From positions 62,001 through 126,000 of the forward strand of contig CAMYKP010000009.1 of NCBI GenBank assembly GCA_947259005.1: a DNA stretch of 64,000 nucleotides, in the 5' to 3' direction. The notes below the pieces were generated by a model. It saw only the letters and a list, made by a program, of their open reading frames with translations, was not told the DNA's origin and searched no databases. Each line of letters opens with the position of its first letter. Position 1 is the first letter of the stretch. The position numbers and the translations under genes were made by a program. This document shows positions 50,709 through 59,910 of this stretch, piece by piece. This stretch comes from an uncultured Parasphingopyxis sp. Its GTDB lineage: Bacteria; Pseudomonadota; Alphaproteobacteria; Sphingomonadales; Sphingomonadaceae.

Positions 50709-51929
50709 TTATTCCTTGCCATCGGCCTTTGCCGCCTCGCTGTGGGCATAGAAGGCGGCCAGCGGCGCTGAGCTGATGCCGTGCAGTATGATGCTGAGCA
50801 GAACAGTCAGATAGGCAGTGGCGCGTATCGGTTCGCTGATCACGCCTTCACCGAACACCAGCAGCACGAATACGATGGTTGCGAGCCCGCGCGGGCCGAA
50901 CCAGCCAACATAGAGGATTGTCGGTAAGCGTACGCCCGTGCCGATCAGCGAAATCGCCACAGCGCCCATCCGGATCACGGTCAGGCTGAGGAGTGCATAG
51001 ATGAGGTATATCCACTGGAATTCGGCGATTGCGACCGGCGCCAGTGCAAGGCCGAAAAGGAAGAACAGCGACAGGCTGAAAAACTTGCCCTCTTCTTCGA
51101 CAAATTTGGCAACCATGCCCGTCCGCTCTTCGCAAATGGCGGCAAAGCTGAGCCCGGCGCCAAAAGCGGCGACGAAGGCATTCCCGCCGATCGCGTTTGC
51201 GGCGAGAAACGCACCGGCAGCTATGCCGACACAGGCAAGCGTTTCGAAGCGCGGATCAAGCCAGTTGGCGCGTGTTGCCCGAACAATAGCAGACCCTCCC
51301 GCAAGCCCGACCACTACGCCGGTGAGCAACCCGAAGCCTATCTGGCGTGCGGCAAAGTCGACCCAGAATCCCAGATCGCCTTGCGCGCCCATCTCGACAT
51401 AGCCGGCCAGCGCCGCAAACAGCAGGACAGGCGGCACGGCCAGCCCGTCATTAAGCCCCGACTCGGTGATAATGGCGCGGCGGATACGCAGAGGAACATC
51501 CTCATTCTCGACTACCGCGGCGCCAAGAGCGGCATCGGTAGGCGAAAGCATGGCGGCCAGCAGCGCCGCCTCCATCCAGTATAATCCGGGAATAAGGCCA
51601 ATCGCGGCCAACGTGCCAAACAGGATCGCCAGGGGCAGGCCGATCAGCAGCATCCGCTGGGCGATCAGGTTCATGCCGATCACCTTGCGGAGCGACAACC
51701 GTGAAGCGTCCCCAAACAGTACAAGTGCAAGCGTGCCTTCGGCGAAAAGCAGCAACGTTTCGGATCGTGGATCGACGGTGAAAAGAACAAGCCCGGTTGC
51801 GCTCAGCGCCAGTCCTGCCAGCGCAAATACGAGCGGGGCAGGGGCAATCGTTGCGCCCAGAGGTTTGGAAAAAATACCATAGCCGACAAAGAGTAGCGCC
51901 AATGCCGCGATCATATGTTCCGCTTCCAT
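50709..51929 (-). CDS. CPA1-type cation/proton antiporter
   Basis: 406 residues from the ATG at 51929, chosen because GGAGATGGGAGAG precedes it; a GTG/ATG further upstream would add nine residues. About 12-13 membrane helices. The family's ion-binding region is visible: AMLSPTDAALGAAVVENEDVPLRIRRAIITESGLNDGLAVP, with the Asn-Asp pair typical of electroneutral CPA1 (NhaP/NHE) members. VGWFGPRGLATIVFVLLVFGEG near the end is a conserved Arg-containing helix. It should exchange Na+ or K+ for H+. It lies 23 bases after recJ's start on the same strand. Confidence 0.9.
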   Translation of the reverse strand: MEAEHMIAALALLFVGYGIFSKPLGATIAPAPLVFALAGLALSATGLVLFTVDPRSETLLLFAEGTLALVLFGDASRLSLRKVIGMNLIAQRMLLIGLPLAILFGTLAAIGLIPGLYWMEAALLAAMLSPTDAALGAAVVENEDVPLRIRRAIITESGLNDGLAVPPVLLFAALAGYVEMGAQGDLGFWVDFAARQIGFGLLTGVVVGLAGGSAIVRATRANWLDPRFETLACVGIAAGAFLAANAIGGNAFVAAFGAGLSFAAICEERTGMVAKFVEEEGKFFSLSLFFLFGLALAPVAIAEFQWIYLIYALLSLTVIRMGAVAISLIGTGVRLPTILYVGWFGPRGLATIVFVLLVFGEGVISEPIRATAYLTVLLSIILHGISSAPLAAFYAHSEAAKADGKE

Positions 51930-52052
51930 GGCTCTCCCATCTCCTCTGGCCTGCATGGAGGTGCCGACAATGCCGCGTGACGAACGAAATGCAAATCAGA
52001 CCGCATCGTACAGCCGCTTGAACACGCGCGAACGGGAGTGCAGAGAGCCGTC

Positions 52053-52991
52053 ATGCAGCCAATTATCTCCATCGCAAATCTCAGCAAGGTCTATGATGGC
52101 GGTGTCAGGGCTCTGAATTCCGTGAGCCTCGATATCCAAAAGGGCGAGATTTTCGCGCTGCTCGGCCCGAATGGCGCGGGCAAGACGACCTTGATAAGCG
52201 CCGTGTGCGGTATCGTTATGCCAACTTCGGGGACGGTGCTGGCCGGTGGGTACGATATTATTCGCGAATACAAGAAAGCGCGGGCGATGATCGGGCTGGT
52301 ACCCCAGGAAATCAGTACCGATGCGTTTGAAACCGTTTGGGCGACGGTTAATTTCAGTCGCGGTCTTTTCGGGAAGAGGAAGGACCGCGCTTATATCGAG
52401 CAACTGCTTCGCGATCTTTCCCTGTGGGACAAGAAAGACGCGAAGATCATGGAATTGTCTGGCGGAATGAAACGCCGGGTGATGATCGCCAAGGCGCTGA
52501 GCCATGAACCGGAAATCCTGTTTCTCGACGAGCCGACAGCGGGGGTCGACGTCGAACTGAGGCGCAGCATGTGGAATCTGGTCAATGGCCTGCGTGAGCG
52601 CGGCGTCACGATCATCCTGACGACCCATTATATTGAAGAGGCCGAAGAAATGGCCGACCGGGTCGGAGTGATCCGGGGCGGCGAAATCATCGTGGTCGAA
52701 GAAACCGCAGCGATCATGCGTAAGCTCGGCAAGCGGCAGCTCACCCTTACTTTGACCGAAACGATGGAGGCGGTGCCGGAAGGGCTTTCCGACTGGCACC
52801 TGGAACTGGCCGATGAAGGCCATCAGCTCGTTTATTCCTTTGATGCGAATGACGAGAGCACCGGTATACCATCTCTGCTGCGCAGGATGAGTGATCTTGG
52901 CATCGGATTTGCGGATCTCGACACGTCGAAAAGCTCGCTGGAGGATATTTTCGTCGGCCTTGTCAACGCGGAACAGGAGGAGGCACGATGA
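52053..52991 (+). CDS. ABC-2 type transporter ATP-binding protein
   Basis: 312 residues from the ATG at 52053 (an upstream in-frame GTG at 52038 is possible). Walker A is GPNGAGKTT, the Q-loop VPQEI, the signature [16 protein letters not shown], Walker [13 protein letters not shown], and the switch His is in [21 protein letters not shown]. The C-terminal 80 residues form the extension seen in drug/polysaccharide exporters (DrrA/NodI-like). The stop overlaps the permease start by four bases, so they form an exporter pair. The cargo is unknown. Confidence 0.94.
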   Translation: MQPIISIANLSKVYDGGVRALNSVSLDIQKGEIFALLGPNGAGKTTLISAVCGIVMPTSGTVLAGGYDIIREYKKARAMIGLVPQEISTDAFETVWATVNFSRGLFGKRKDRAYIEQLLRDLSLWDKKDAKIMELSGGMKRRVMIAKALSHEPEILFLDEPTAGVDVELRRSMWNLVNGLRERGVTIILTTHYIEEAEEMADRVGVIRGGEIIVVEETAAIMRKLGKRQLTLTLTETMEAVPEGLSDWHLELADEGHQLVYSFDANDESTGIPSLLRRMSDLGIGFADLDTSKSSLEDIFVGLVNAEQEEAR

Positions 52992-53749
52992 ATCTGCGCG
53001 GCGTATGGGCGCTTTACAGCTTCGAGATGCAGCGTACCTGGCGGACGCTATGGCAAAGCATCGTGACGCCGGTGATAACGACTGTGCTCTATTTCGTCGT
53101 GTTCGGCAGCGCTATCGGTTCGCGGATGGAGGATATTGGCGGCGTTGACTATGGTGCCTTCATCGTACCCGGCCTGATGATGCTGTCCCTGCTCACACAA
53201 AGCATCTCCAACGCGTCCTTCGGCATCTATTTCCCGAAATTCAGCGGCACGGTCTATGAAATGCTGTCAGCGCCCATGTCTCCCTTCGAGCTGGTCATGG
53301 GCTATGTCGGCGCGGCGGCGACTAAATCGATCATGCTCGGCATGATCATCCTCGCGACGGCCAATCTCTTCGTTGATGTCCGCATCGAATATCCGCTGGT
53401 GATGATCCTGTTCCTCGTGCTGACGGCGCTCACGTTCAGCCTGTTCGGTTTCATTATCGGGATATGGGCTGACGGGTTCGAGCAACTCTCTTTCATCCCG
53501 ATGCTGATCGTTACGCCGCTCACCTTTTTGGGCGGGGCCTTTTACTCGATCAACATGCTGCCCGAATTCTGGCGGAATGTGAGCCTGTTCAACCCGGTAG
53601 TCTATCTGGTCAGCGGCTTCCGCTGGAGTTTCTATGGCGAGGGTGATGTCAGTATCGGCCTCAGTCTCGGCATCACCGCAGTCTTCCTCATCGCCTGCCT
53701 CGCGGTGGTCATCTGGATTTTCCGGACGGGCTACCGGTTAAAGGAATAG
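52988..53749 (+). CDS. ABC-2 type transporter permease
   Basis: 253 residues with six membrane helices. [36 protein letters not shown] opens the domain and [56 protein letters not shown] is the ABC-2 core; [38 protein letters not shown] is the conserved ABC2_membrane end, as in NodJ/DrrB-like exporters. Partner of the ATPase encoded immediately upstream. A flavodoxin-like gene follows two bases downstream. Confidence 0.93.
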   Translation: MNLRGVWALYSFEMQRTWRTLWQSIVTPVITTVLYFVVFGSAIGSRMEDIGGVDYGAFIVPGLMMLSLLTQSISNASFGIYFPKFSGTVYEMLSAPMSPFELVMGYVGAAATKSIMLGMIILATANLFVDVRIEYPLVMILFLVLTALTFSLFGFIIGIWADGFEQLSFIPMLIVTPLTFLGGAFYSINMLPEFWRNVSLFNPVVYLVSGFRWSFYGEGDVSIGLSLGITAVFLIACLAVVIWIFRTGYRLKE

Positions 53750-53751
53750 AA

Positions 53752-54243
53752 ATGGCGCGGCTGCTCATCGTTTATCACAGTATGACGGGCGGCACCCGTC
53801 AGATGGCCGAGGCTGCTGCGGAGGCCGCGCGCGAAGCCGATGGAGCGGAAGTGATCGTCAAAGTTGCGCCGGAGACCGGGCCGGATGACCTGCTCGCCGC
53901 CGATGGCTTTCTGTTTGCGACACCGGAAAACCTTGCTGCAATCGCCGGGGTGATGAAGGCTTTTTTCGATCACTGCTATTATCCGGTGCTGGGCAAGATC
54001 GAAGGTCGGCCCTATGCGGCGCTGATCTGCGCAGGATCCGACGGCGACAATGCCCGCAAACAGCTGGAGCGGATCGCTACCGGCTGGCGGCTCAGGAAAG
54101 TCGCGGACACGCCAATCATCTGCACCCATGCGCAAACGCCTGAAGAGATTCTGGCGGAAAAAATGATTGGCGAGACTGATCTTGCGCAGTGCCGTGAAAT
54201 AGGTGCAATGCTGTCGGTCGGGCTGGAGATGGGCGTTTTCTAA
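53752..54243 (+). CDS. Flavodoxin-like protein
   Basis: 163 residues. LLIVYHSMTGGTRQMAEAAAEAA is the FMN phosphate-binding loop of flavodoxin-fold proteins; DGFLFATPENLAAIAGVMKAFFDHCYYPVLGKIEGRPYAALICAGSDG is like the NAD(P)H:quinone oxidoreductase branch, though the aromatic FMN-stacking loop is altered (TPENL rather than TPTRFG). It may be an FMN reductase or electron carrier. It follows the permease gene after two bases, so it is the third gene of the exporter operon. Confidence 0.8.
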   Translation: MARLLIVYHSMTGGTRQMAEAAAEAAREADGAEVIVKVAPETGPDDLLAADGFLFATPENLAAIAGVMKAFFDHCYYPVLGKIEGRPYAALICAGSDGDNARKQLERIATGWRLRKVADTPIICTHAQTPEEILAEKMIGETDLAQCREIGAMLSVGLEMGVF

Positions 54244-54249
54244 TCCGCT

Positions 54250-54693
54250 TCAACTCGCATGTTCGAGGACGATTTTCCATTCCCCATCGATGCGGCGCCA
54301 GAGCATGGTTGAAATACCGCCGTACAGTCGTTCGCCATCCAGACTTATATCCCAGCGCGTGACGAGCAATACAGAATTTTCCGACAGGGCGCGTCCATCC
54401 AGGATTTCTGCAGTGTAGACGCCCATCGTTTCCGGCGCGTCGGTATAGCTTGTACGCATTTCGGTGGCGAAATCGGCAAAACCGCGCGTTACACCGGCCC
54501 GGCTGATCCAAGTAATATCCGGTGAATCCCAGTAAGCACCGAGCGATCCTTCGATGTCGCCGCGATTCCAGTCCGCGCGCATTTCGGCAAAGGCTGTGGT
54601 TGCTTCTTCGACCGGGCCCTCGGCTGGCTCGGCATATGCGGGCGTAGCCAGCGCTGCCAATATCAGCACCAGGGAAGCAATCAGTTTCGCCAT
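54250..54693 (-). CDS. Periplasmic NTF2-like (SnoaL/DUF4440-type) protein
   Basis: 147 residues with a signal peptide (MAKLIASLVLILAALATPAYA). The mature part is an NTF2-like cone: VEEATTAFAEMRADWNRGDIEGSLGAYWDSPDITWISRAGVTRGFADFATEMRTSY ... LSENSVLLVTRWDISLDGERLYGGISTMLWRRIDGEWKIVLEHAS. These domains bind small ligands or act as minor enzymes, and no catalytic residue stands out. It converges on the flavodoxin gene, six bases away. Confidence 0.8.
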   Translation of the reverse strand: MAKLIASLVLILAALATPAYAEPAEGPVEEATTAFAEMRADWNRGDIEGSLGAYWDSPDITWISRAGVTRGFADFATEMRTSYTDAPETMGVYTAEILDGRALSENSVLLVTRWDISLDGERLYGGISTMLWRRIDGEWKIVLEHAS

Positions 54694-54702
54694 GCCGTTT
54701 CC

Positions 54703-55680
54703 CTAACTCTTGTAATGTTCACCCTTAACCCAGCGTACCGTGCCGGACGAGGCGCGCATGACGACGCTTTCGGTGGTCATGCAGCCTTTGCGCAGTCTTT
54801 TCACACCATCCAGCATCGAGCCGTCCGTCACGCCGGTTGCGGCGAAAATCACGTCGCCTTTGGCCAGTTCCTTCAGCGTGTAGATGCGGTCGAAATCCTC
54901 GTCGGGAATACCCCATTTGCGGGCTCGGGCTTTTTCGTCGTCATTGCGGAAGACGAGACGGCCCTGGAACTGGCCGCCGACGCAGCGCAGGGCTGCTGCT
55001 GCCAGCACGCCCTCGGGCGCGCCGCCCTGACCCATATAGACATCAATCGTTGTGTCTTCGTCGGTTGTCGCAATGACACCAGCCACATCGCCATCGGGGA
55101 TCAGCTGAACGCCGCAACCAATCCCGCGCAGTTCGGCGATCAGCGCCTCATGACGCGGGCGATCGAGGACACAGGCGATCAGCTCGTTCGGCTTCACGCC
55201 CTTGGCCTTTGCAATCGATTCGATATTTTCAGTGACCGATTTGGAGAGGTCGATGGTGCCGTCCGGATAGCCCGGGCCAATCGCGATCTTGTCCATATAA
55301 GTGTCGGGTGCGTTCAGCAGGCAGCCCTGTTCGGCAATCGCAAGAACGGCCAGAGCATTGGGGCCGGCCTTGGCCGTGATCGTGGTGCCTTCCAGCGGAT
55401 CGAGCGCGATATCGACCTTGGGGCTGCCTTTCGTCGCCTGACCAACCTTCTCGCCGATATAGAGCATCGGCGCCTCGTCGCGTTCCCCTTCGCCGATCAC
55501 GACCGTACCGTCGAAATCGAGCCCGTTGAACGCAGTGCGCATGGCTTCGACAGCGGCGGCATCGGCCGCCTTCTCGTTCCCACGACCGATCAGATAGGAT
55601 GCGGCGATTGCTGCGGCTTCGGTGACGCGCACCATTTCGAGAACAAGTACTCTGTCCAGAACTTCACTGGGCTGCGTCAT
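54703..55680 (-). CDS. glpX: Fructose-1,6-bisphosphatase class II
   Basis: 325 residues, typical for GlpX. It hydrolyses fructose 1,6-bisphosphate in gluconeogenesis. LDRVLVLEMVRVTEAAAIAASYLIGRGNEKAADAAAVEAMR opens the protein; VVIGEGERDEAPMLYIGEKVG and ALDPLEGTTITAKAGPNALAVLA carry the metal and substrate residues (DPLEGT signature). GQGGAPEGVLAAAALRC and IFAATGVTDGSMLDGV are conserved later blocks. Its stop lies nine bases after the start of the NTF2-like gene, so the two may share a transcript. A class II enzyme suits a gluconeogenic bacterium. Confidence 0.96.
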   Translation of the reverse strand: MTQPSEVLDRVLVLEMVRVTEAAAIAASYLIGRGNEKAADAAAVEAMRTAFNGLDFDGTVVIGEGERDEAPMLYIGEKVGQATKGSPKVDIALDPLEGTTITAKAGPNALAVLAIAEQGCLLNAPDTYMDKIAIGPGYPDGTIDLSKSVTENIESIAKAKGVKPNELIACVLDRPRHEALIAELRGIGCGVQLIPDGDVAGVIATTDEDTTIDVYMGQGGAPEGVLAAAALRCVGGQFQGRLVFRNDDEKARARKWGIPDEDFDRIYTLKELAKGDVIFAATGVTDGSMLDGVKRLRKGCMTTESVVMRASSGTVRWVKGEHYKS

Positions 55681-55727
55681 AGTCAGGTCATCCTTCAGTC
55701 ATGTTTCGGGCGCGATAAGCCAGCACC

Positions 55728-56126
55728 ATGACATTGTCGAGAATATCGCTCGTGATTTCTGTTGTTCTTGCCGGGCAGGCAGGTTTGGGGAATGCCGAGG
55801 TAACAGCCGAAGAGTTGATCGCGCTGGCCGATGAGCGATACGCCGTGACCGATACCGAATGTCAGAGTGCAGGACGCGAAATTGTCGTATGCGCGCAGCA
55901 GAATGAGAATGACCGATACAGACTGCCGTTTCAAACGGTCATTCCCGGCGATCCGGATAATGAAGGCGTATGGGCAGAGCGCGTGCGGCTTCAGGCCGAT
56001 CCCGGCACCTGCCAGAGCAGCAGCTATTTTCAGGTCGACTGCGGCAGTGTCGGGATTGGCATTGGTATCGGGTTTGGCGGCGATAGCCGACCGGTTCTCG
56101 GTGGCAGGCGCCGCGCCGGCCAGTAG
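55728..56126 (+). CDS. Secreted small protein of unknown function
   Basis: 132 residues. A signal peptide is likely (ISLVISVVLAGQAGLGNA). The mature part is polar, with four cysteines (DTECQSAGREIVVCAQQ and GTCQSSSYFQVDCGSVG), then a glycine tail GIGIGIGFGGDSRPVLGGRRRAGQ. The cysteine pairs suggest disulfides in the periplasm. I recognise no family with certainty, though short secreted proteins of this layout, with IVVC followed by RYRLP, recur in sphingomonads. It is divergent from glpX and converges on hom. Confidence 0.6.
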   Translation: MTLSRISLVISVVLAGQAGLGNAEVTAEELIALADERYAVTDTECQSAGREIVVCAQQNENDRYRLPFQTVIPGDPDNEGVWAERVRLQADPGTCQSSSYFQVDCGSVGIGIGIGFGGDSRPVLGGRRRAGQ

Positions 56127-56135
56127 GTTGCCGCG

Positions 56136-57443
56136 TTAGAGATCCAATATGTGCATGAGCATCGGATCACCCGCCAGACTCTGCGACCCGCGCAGTCGCT
56201 CAAGCGCATCGGTAACGCAATGTTCCGGCCCCTGATGCGTTACGATGATCAGATGGACAACGTCATTGCTGTCCTCGCTCGGATCGGCACCGCCACGCTG
56301 GATCATGCTTTCGATCGAGACATTGGCATCGCGCATGGCGGCTGTAATTTCGGCAAGCACGCCGGGCCGGTCATGCACGGCAAAGCGCAGATACGCTCGT
56401 CCGCGCCGGTCTCCGGCATCCACGGGGCCGGATTTCGTGAGGCGCGCAAAAGGCATGGCAAAGGCCGGGCCATACTCACCGCGCGCGACATCGATCAGAT
56501 CGGCTACGACAGCACTTGCGGTGGGCCCTTCGCCTGCACCCGCGCCTTCGAAGAATAGCCGGCCCACGAAATTGCCCTGCGCCACAATGGCGTTCAGCGA
56601 TCCGGTGACATGGGCGAGGGGATGGTTGCGAGGGACAAGGCAGCAATGGACGCGCTGGAACAGCTTGTCGCCATTTGCCTCGGCCGTCCCCACCAGCCGC
56701 ACCTTGAAGCCTAATGCGCGCGCTTCGGCGATGTCCGCAGCAATGACCTGCCGGATGCCGCTGGTCGCAACCGCATCGAAATCGAGCGCCGTGCCGAAGG
56801 AAATGCTCGCAAGAATCGCGAGTTTATGCGCTGCGTCGATGCCGTCGATATCGAAGGTCGGATCGGCCTCGGCATAGCCAAGCGCCTGCGCCTCGGCGAC
56901 CACATCGGCGAAATCACCGCCTGCGCTTTCCATCTCGGTCAGGATATAATTGCAGGTGCCGTTGAGGATGCCGTAAACCGATGTAATGGCGTTGGCCGCC
57001 GCGCCTTCTCGCAGCCCCTTGATGACAGGAATGCCGCCCGCAACCGCCGCTTCATATTTGAGGGCGACTTTTGCTTTTTCCGCCATTTCGGCAAGTTCGA
57101 GACCATGATGCGCGATCATCGCCTTGTTCGCAGTGACGAAGGATTTCCCGGCCGCCAGGGTATCACGCGCCAGATTGAGCGCCGGGCCATCCGATCCGCC
57201 GATCAGCTCGGCAACCACATCGACATCGTCGCGCGTTGCCAGTGCAGCAGTGTCGTCTTCCCAGGCAAAGGGTGAAAGATCAATACCGCGATCGCGGCTG
57301 CGATCGCGCGCCGACACGGCTGTGATTTCGATCGGTCGCCCGGCGCGCCGTTCGATCAGTTCCCGGTTCTCGTCGAGCAGTTTGATAACGCCCGCACCGA
57401 CGGTTCCCAATCCTGCAAGCGCCACACGCAATGCTTCGCTCAT
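56136..57443 (-). CDS. hom: Homoserine dehydrogenase
   Basis: 435 residues, normal for the single-function enzyme with ACT domain. It reduces aspartate semialdehyde to homoserine, the branch point to threonine and methionine. VALAGLGTVGAGVIKLL is the NAD(P)-binding turn; LKYEAAVAGGIPVIKGLREGAAANAITSVYGILNGTCNYIL is the catalytic Lys region, and GYAEADPTFDIDGIDAAHKLAILASISFG the substrate site. The ACT domain (about 350-425; RFAVHDRPGVLAEITAAMRDANVSIESMIQRG) indicates feedback control, usually by threonine. Transcribed alone. Confidence 0.96.
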   Translation of the reverse strand: MSEALRVALAGLGTVGAGVIKLLDENRELIERRAGRPIEITAVSARDRSRDRGIDLSPFAWEDDTAALATRDDVDVVAELIGGSDGPALNLARDTLAAGKSFVTANKAMIAHHGLELAEMAEKAKVALKYEAAVAGGIPVIKGLREGAAANAITSVYGILNGTCNYILTEMESAGGDFADVVAEAQALGYAEADPTFDIDGIDAAHKLAILASISFGTALDFDAVATSGIRQVIAADIAEARALGFKVRLVGTAEANGDKLFQRVHCCLVPRNHPLAHVTGSLNAIVAQGNFVGRLFFEGAGAGEGPTASAVVADLIDVARGEYGPAFAMPFARLTKSGPVDAGDRRGRAYLRFAVHDRPGVLAEITAAMRDANVSIESMIQRGGADPSEDSNDVVHLIIVTHQGPEHCVTDALERLRGSQSLAGDPMLMHILDL

Positions 57444-57512
57444 TCCAACTGCCCTTTAACTAATGTTCGAGAGGCCTTAATTGTGTCCCGGTTCAATTGC
57501 TACCGGACAAAT

Positions 57513-58310
57513 ATGATGACCGACCATCCCACGCCTACCATCCTCGTGCTCGCCGGCAAACGGGACGGCAAGCTCGATCCACTCGCCGAGCGTGCAGGCG
57601 TCAGCCACAAAGCCGTCGTGCCCATCGCGGGCAAGCCGCTGATCGGCCATGTCCTCAGGACACTGGAAGCGGCATGGGATGATGCGAAGATCCTGATTTC
57701 GATCCATGACCCTTCCGTTCTCGATGATGTCGAAGAAGTGAAACGGTTAAAAGCTGCGGGGCGGCTCGAAATGGCTGTCGCCCAGCATGGCATCGTCGAA
57801 AGCGTAGAGGCTGGGGCGGCCCAGGGCGGCTTTCCGCTGCTGATAACCACGGGCGACAATGTGCTGACGACAGTCGAGGCACTCCGGGCAGTTAATGCGG
57901 CGGGCCGCGACCGCAATGCAGATGCCGTTCTAGGCCTGGCGCGGCGCGAAGATATTCAGGCTGCTCATCCCGATGGACAGCGCAAATTTTACGAGTTCAA
58001 GGATATCGCGATCGCCAATTGCAACATCTACTGGCTGCGCAACGAGAAATCACTGCAGGCTGCCGAGGCATTTCGCGGCGGTGGGCAATTCATCAAGACG
58101 CCCGGAGCAATCCGCAAGGCCTTTGGCCTTTGGAACCTGATCCGGTTTCGCTTCCGTATGGACACGCTTTATGGAGCGATGGACCGGATGTCGAAACGCT
58201 TCGGCGTGCGCGTGGTTGCCCATGTATTCGATGACGGGCGGCTTGCCATCGATGTCGACAATGAGCGGACTTACCGGGTGACCGAAGAGCTTCTCGCGGC
58301 TGACGCCTGA
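57513..58310 (+). CDS. MobA-like nucleotidyltransferase
   Basis: 265 residues from the ATG at 57513 (57516 is also possible); the GTG at 57483 is upstream but gives a start that is not family-like, and there is no clear Shine-Dalgarno sequence at either. ILVLAGKRDGKLDPLAERAGVSHKAVVPIAGKPLIGHVLRTLEAAW is the nucleotide-binding opening of the GlmU/MobA/IspD-type NTP transferases (normally LAGG.S.R.G..K). Here the loop is LAGKRDG.L.P, a known variant. Substrate unknown. The 3' end overlaps the convergent alkB gene by 40 bases. Confidence 0.78.
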   Translation: MMTDHPTPTILVLAGKRDGKLDPLAERAGVSHKAVVPIAGKPLIGHVLRTLEAAWDDAKILISIHDPSVLDDVEEVKRLKAAGRLEMAVAQHGIVESVEAGAAQGGFPLLITTGDNVLTTVEALRAVNAAGRDRNADAVLGLARREDIQAAHPDGQRKFYEFKDIAIANCNIYWLRNEKSLQAAEAFRGGGQFIKTPGAIRKAFGLWNLIRFRFRMDTLYGAMDRMSKRFGVRVVAHVFDDGRLAIDVDNERTYRVTEELLAADA

Positions 58311-59344
58311 AACCGTTCCAGCTCCCGGTCCATCACACGGAACCAGAGCGGCGGTACGAAGGACAGCATGACCATCCCGGCAAGCCCATAGGGGAATTGC
58401 GGGACATCGTCATAGTGGCGCAGCTTATAATAGGGCCGGTTCGACTGGTAGTGATGGTCCGAATGGCGTCCCAGATTGAACATGTTGATGTTCGACAGGA
58501 TATGGCTCGAATTCCAGCTATGTTCGGGTTTGACGCGCGCATAGTTGCCATCGGGCAAGCGTTCCCGCGCCATGCCATAATGCTCGGTATAGTTGATCGC
58601 CTCGAGCGCGATGATCGCGATCATGCTCTGGATGACGAACAGCAACAGGCTGATTGGCCCGAGCAGAAAGCCGATGCCCGTCATCAGCATGATGGTGAAG
58701 CCATGCCATCTGAGAATGTTGTTCTGGATCGACCAGGCCGAAACGCCCTTGCGTGCCAGTCTTTCCTTTTCGAGGCTCCAGGCGCTGCGGAAGCCGCCGA
58801 TGATCGTGCGCGGGAGAAAGGCGTAGAGCGTTTCGCCGCGGCGTGCCGTAGCCGGATCTTCAGGCGTTGCGACGCGCACATGATGACCGCGCACATGCTC
58901 GATGCAGAAATGGGAATAGCTGACGAGCGAAAGCAGGAGGAAGGCGAGCTGGCGCTTGCCCGTACGGTTGCGATGCATGAGCTCATGCGCGGTGACGATG
59001 CCGACAAAGCCGCCATATTCGCCCATCAGCACCGCAAAGGCGGCAAATTCCCACCATGTCAGCGTTGTGACGGACACCGCCCATAGCGCCCAGCCGACGA
59101 GCAGGATGAAGGAGAGGGCTGTCACAGATACGATCAGGTCATACCGGCCGATCGCCGAGCGGGAGAGCGCGGCGATCCGCGTTTCGGAGGGCCAGCGGGA
59201 TTCTCCTGCCAGATGTTCGGCCACGGGCAGCGCGAAATAGAGAAGCAGGACAAGCGCGACCAGCCAGAAACCGCCGGCATAAAAGCCCGCGACAATGGCA
59301 AGGGCGGAAAAGAGCCCAATCAAATAGGCCGGTTGGTAGCGCAT
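58271..59344 (-). CDS. alkB: Alkane 1-monooxygenase (AlkB-type membrane di-iron hydroxylase)
   Basis: 357 residues with about six membrane helices. All family histidine motifs are present: H120-ELMH124, EH150-VRGHH155, LGRH294-SDHH298-YQSNRPY, and the diagnostic NYTEHYG at 251-257, which marks AlkB rather than fatty-acid desaturases. It oxidises terminal methyl groups of medium-chain alkanes with a rubredoxin as electron donor; no rubredoxin gene is adjacent. The 3' end overlaps the nucleotidyltransferase gene by 40 bases, convergently. A start further upstream is not evident. Confidence 0.95.
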   Translation of the reverse strand: MRYQPAYLIGLFSALAIVAGFYAGGFWLVALVLLLYFALPVAEHLAGESRWPSETRIAALSRSAIGRYDLIVSVTALSFILLVGWALWAVSVTTLTWWEFAAFAVLMGEYGGFVGIVTAHELMHRNRTGKRQLAFLLLSLVSYSHFCIEHVRGHHVRVATPEDPATARRGETLYAFLPRTIIGGFRSAWSLEKERLARKGVSAWSIQNNILRWHGFTIMLMTGIGFLLGPISLLLFVIQSMIAIIALEAINYTEHYGMARERLPDGNYARVKPEHSWNSSHILSNINMFNLGRHSDHHYQSNRPYYKLRHYDDVPQFPYGLAGMVMLSFVPPLWFRVMDRELERFQASAARSSSVTR

Positions 59345-59400
59345 ATCGCTGATATAGGTGCACGCGGCGGCGGTGACAATTTGTTGGCCCGGCTTTGCGC

Positions 59401-59823
59401 CTAGTTGGTCGAATCGCCGTCCACGCTGATCGTTACACCCCGGCCGTCATCGCCTTCGATGCGGAAAGTGCGCTGGTTCTCGCCCGATGCGGTTTCGACC
59501 ACCCGCCTTTCGCTGGTCGCCGTTTCGGCGGCCGGAGCCTCGTCTGGCTCCGCAGCTTCAGCCTCTTCCTCGACGGCATTTTCGGTCTGCGGTTCGTCAT
59601 CGCCCCGGATCGTCGCGCGAATCTCCTCGCGGATGCCTTCCCTGATCGCATCCCGCGTAGCATGGCCGCCATCGTCGTCGCCACGGACGGTGATGTGAAC
59701 GGGGGGATCATTGTCGGTCCAGTCTTCGACATTCCACAGAATCGCGCCCACCGCGATGACGCCGCCGATAATGAGCGCCCGTTTCTTTCGCGGATCGGGT
59801 TCTGAGGAATGTTCGGAATTCAC
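59401..59823 (-). CDS. Hypothetical membrane-anchored acidic protein
   Basis: 140 residues. One membrane helix at about 15-30 (KKRALIIGGVIAVGAILW) after a charged cytoplasmic start is followed by a highly acidic extracytoplasmic region with repeated Arg-Asp and Glu-Ala runs (RDAIREGIREEIRATIRGDDEPQ; EEEAEAAEPDEAPAAETATSE). No known domain was recognised. Amino-acid bias and codon use fit a real but fast-evolving gene. Confidence 0.55.
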   Translation of the reverse strand: MNSEHSSEPDPRKKRALIIGGVIAVGAILWNVEDWTDNDPPVHITVRGDDDGGHATRDAIREGIREEIRATIRGDDEPQTENAVEEEAEAAEPDEAPAAETATSERRVVETASGENQRTFRIEGDDGRGVTISVDGDSTN

Positions 59824-59875
59824 GGCATTATCCTTGTCTGTCTGGGCGCGTCATACAGCAGAGTGGCAGCGAACT

Positions 59876-59910
59876 AAAGGTGTATTTGTCAACTAACACA
59901 CCTTTTGTTT
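59876..59910. terminator. Possible hairpin between two minus-strand genes
   Basis: AAAGGTGT (59876-59883) and ACACCTTT (59898-59905) form an eight-base stem with a 14-base loop, just after the stop of the isomerase gene. The T run lies on the plus-strand side, so its action as a terminator for that gene is doubtful. Confidence 0.3.
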
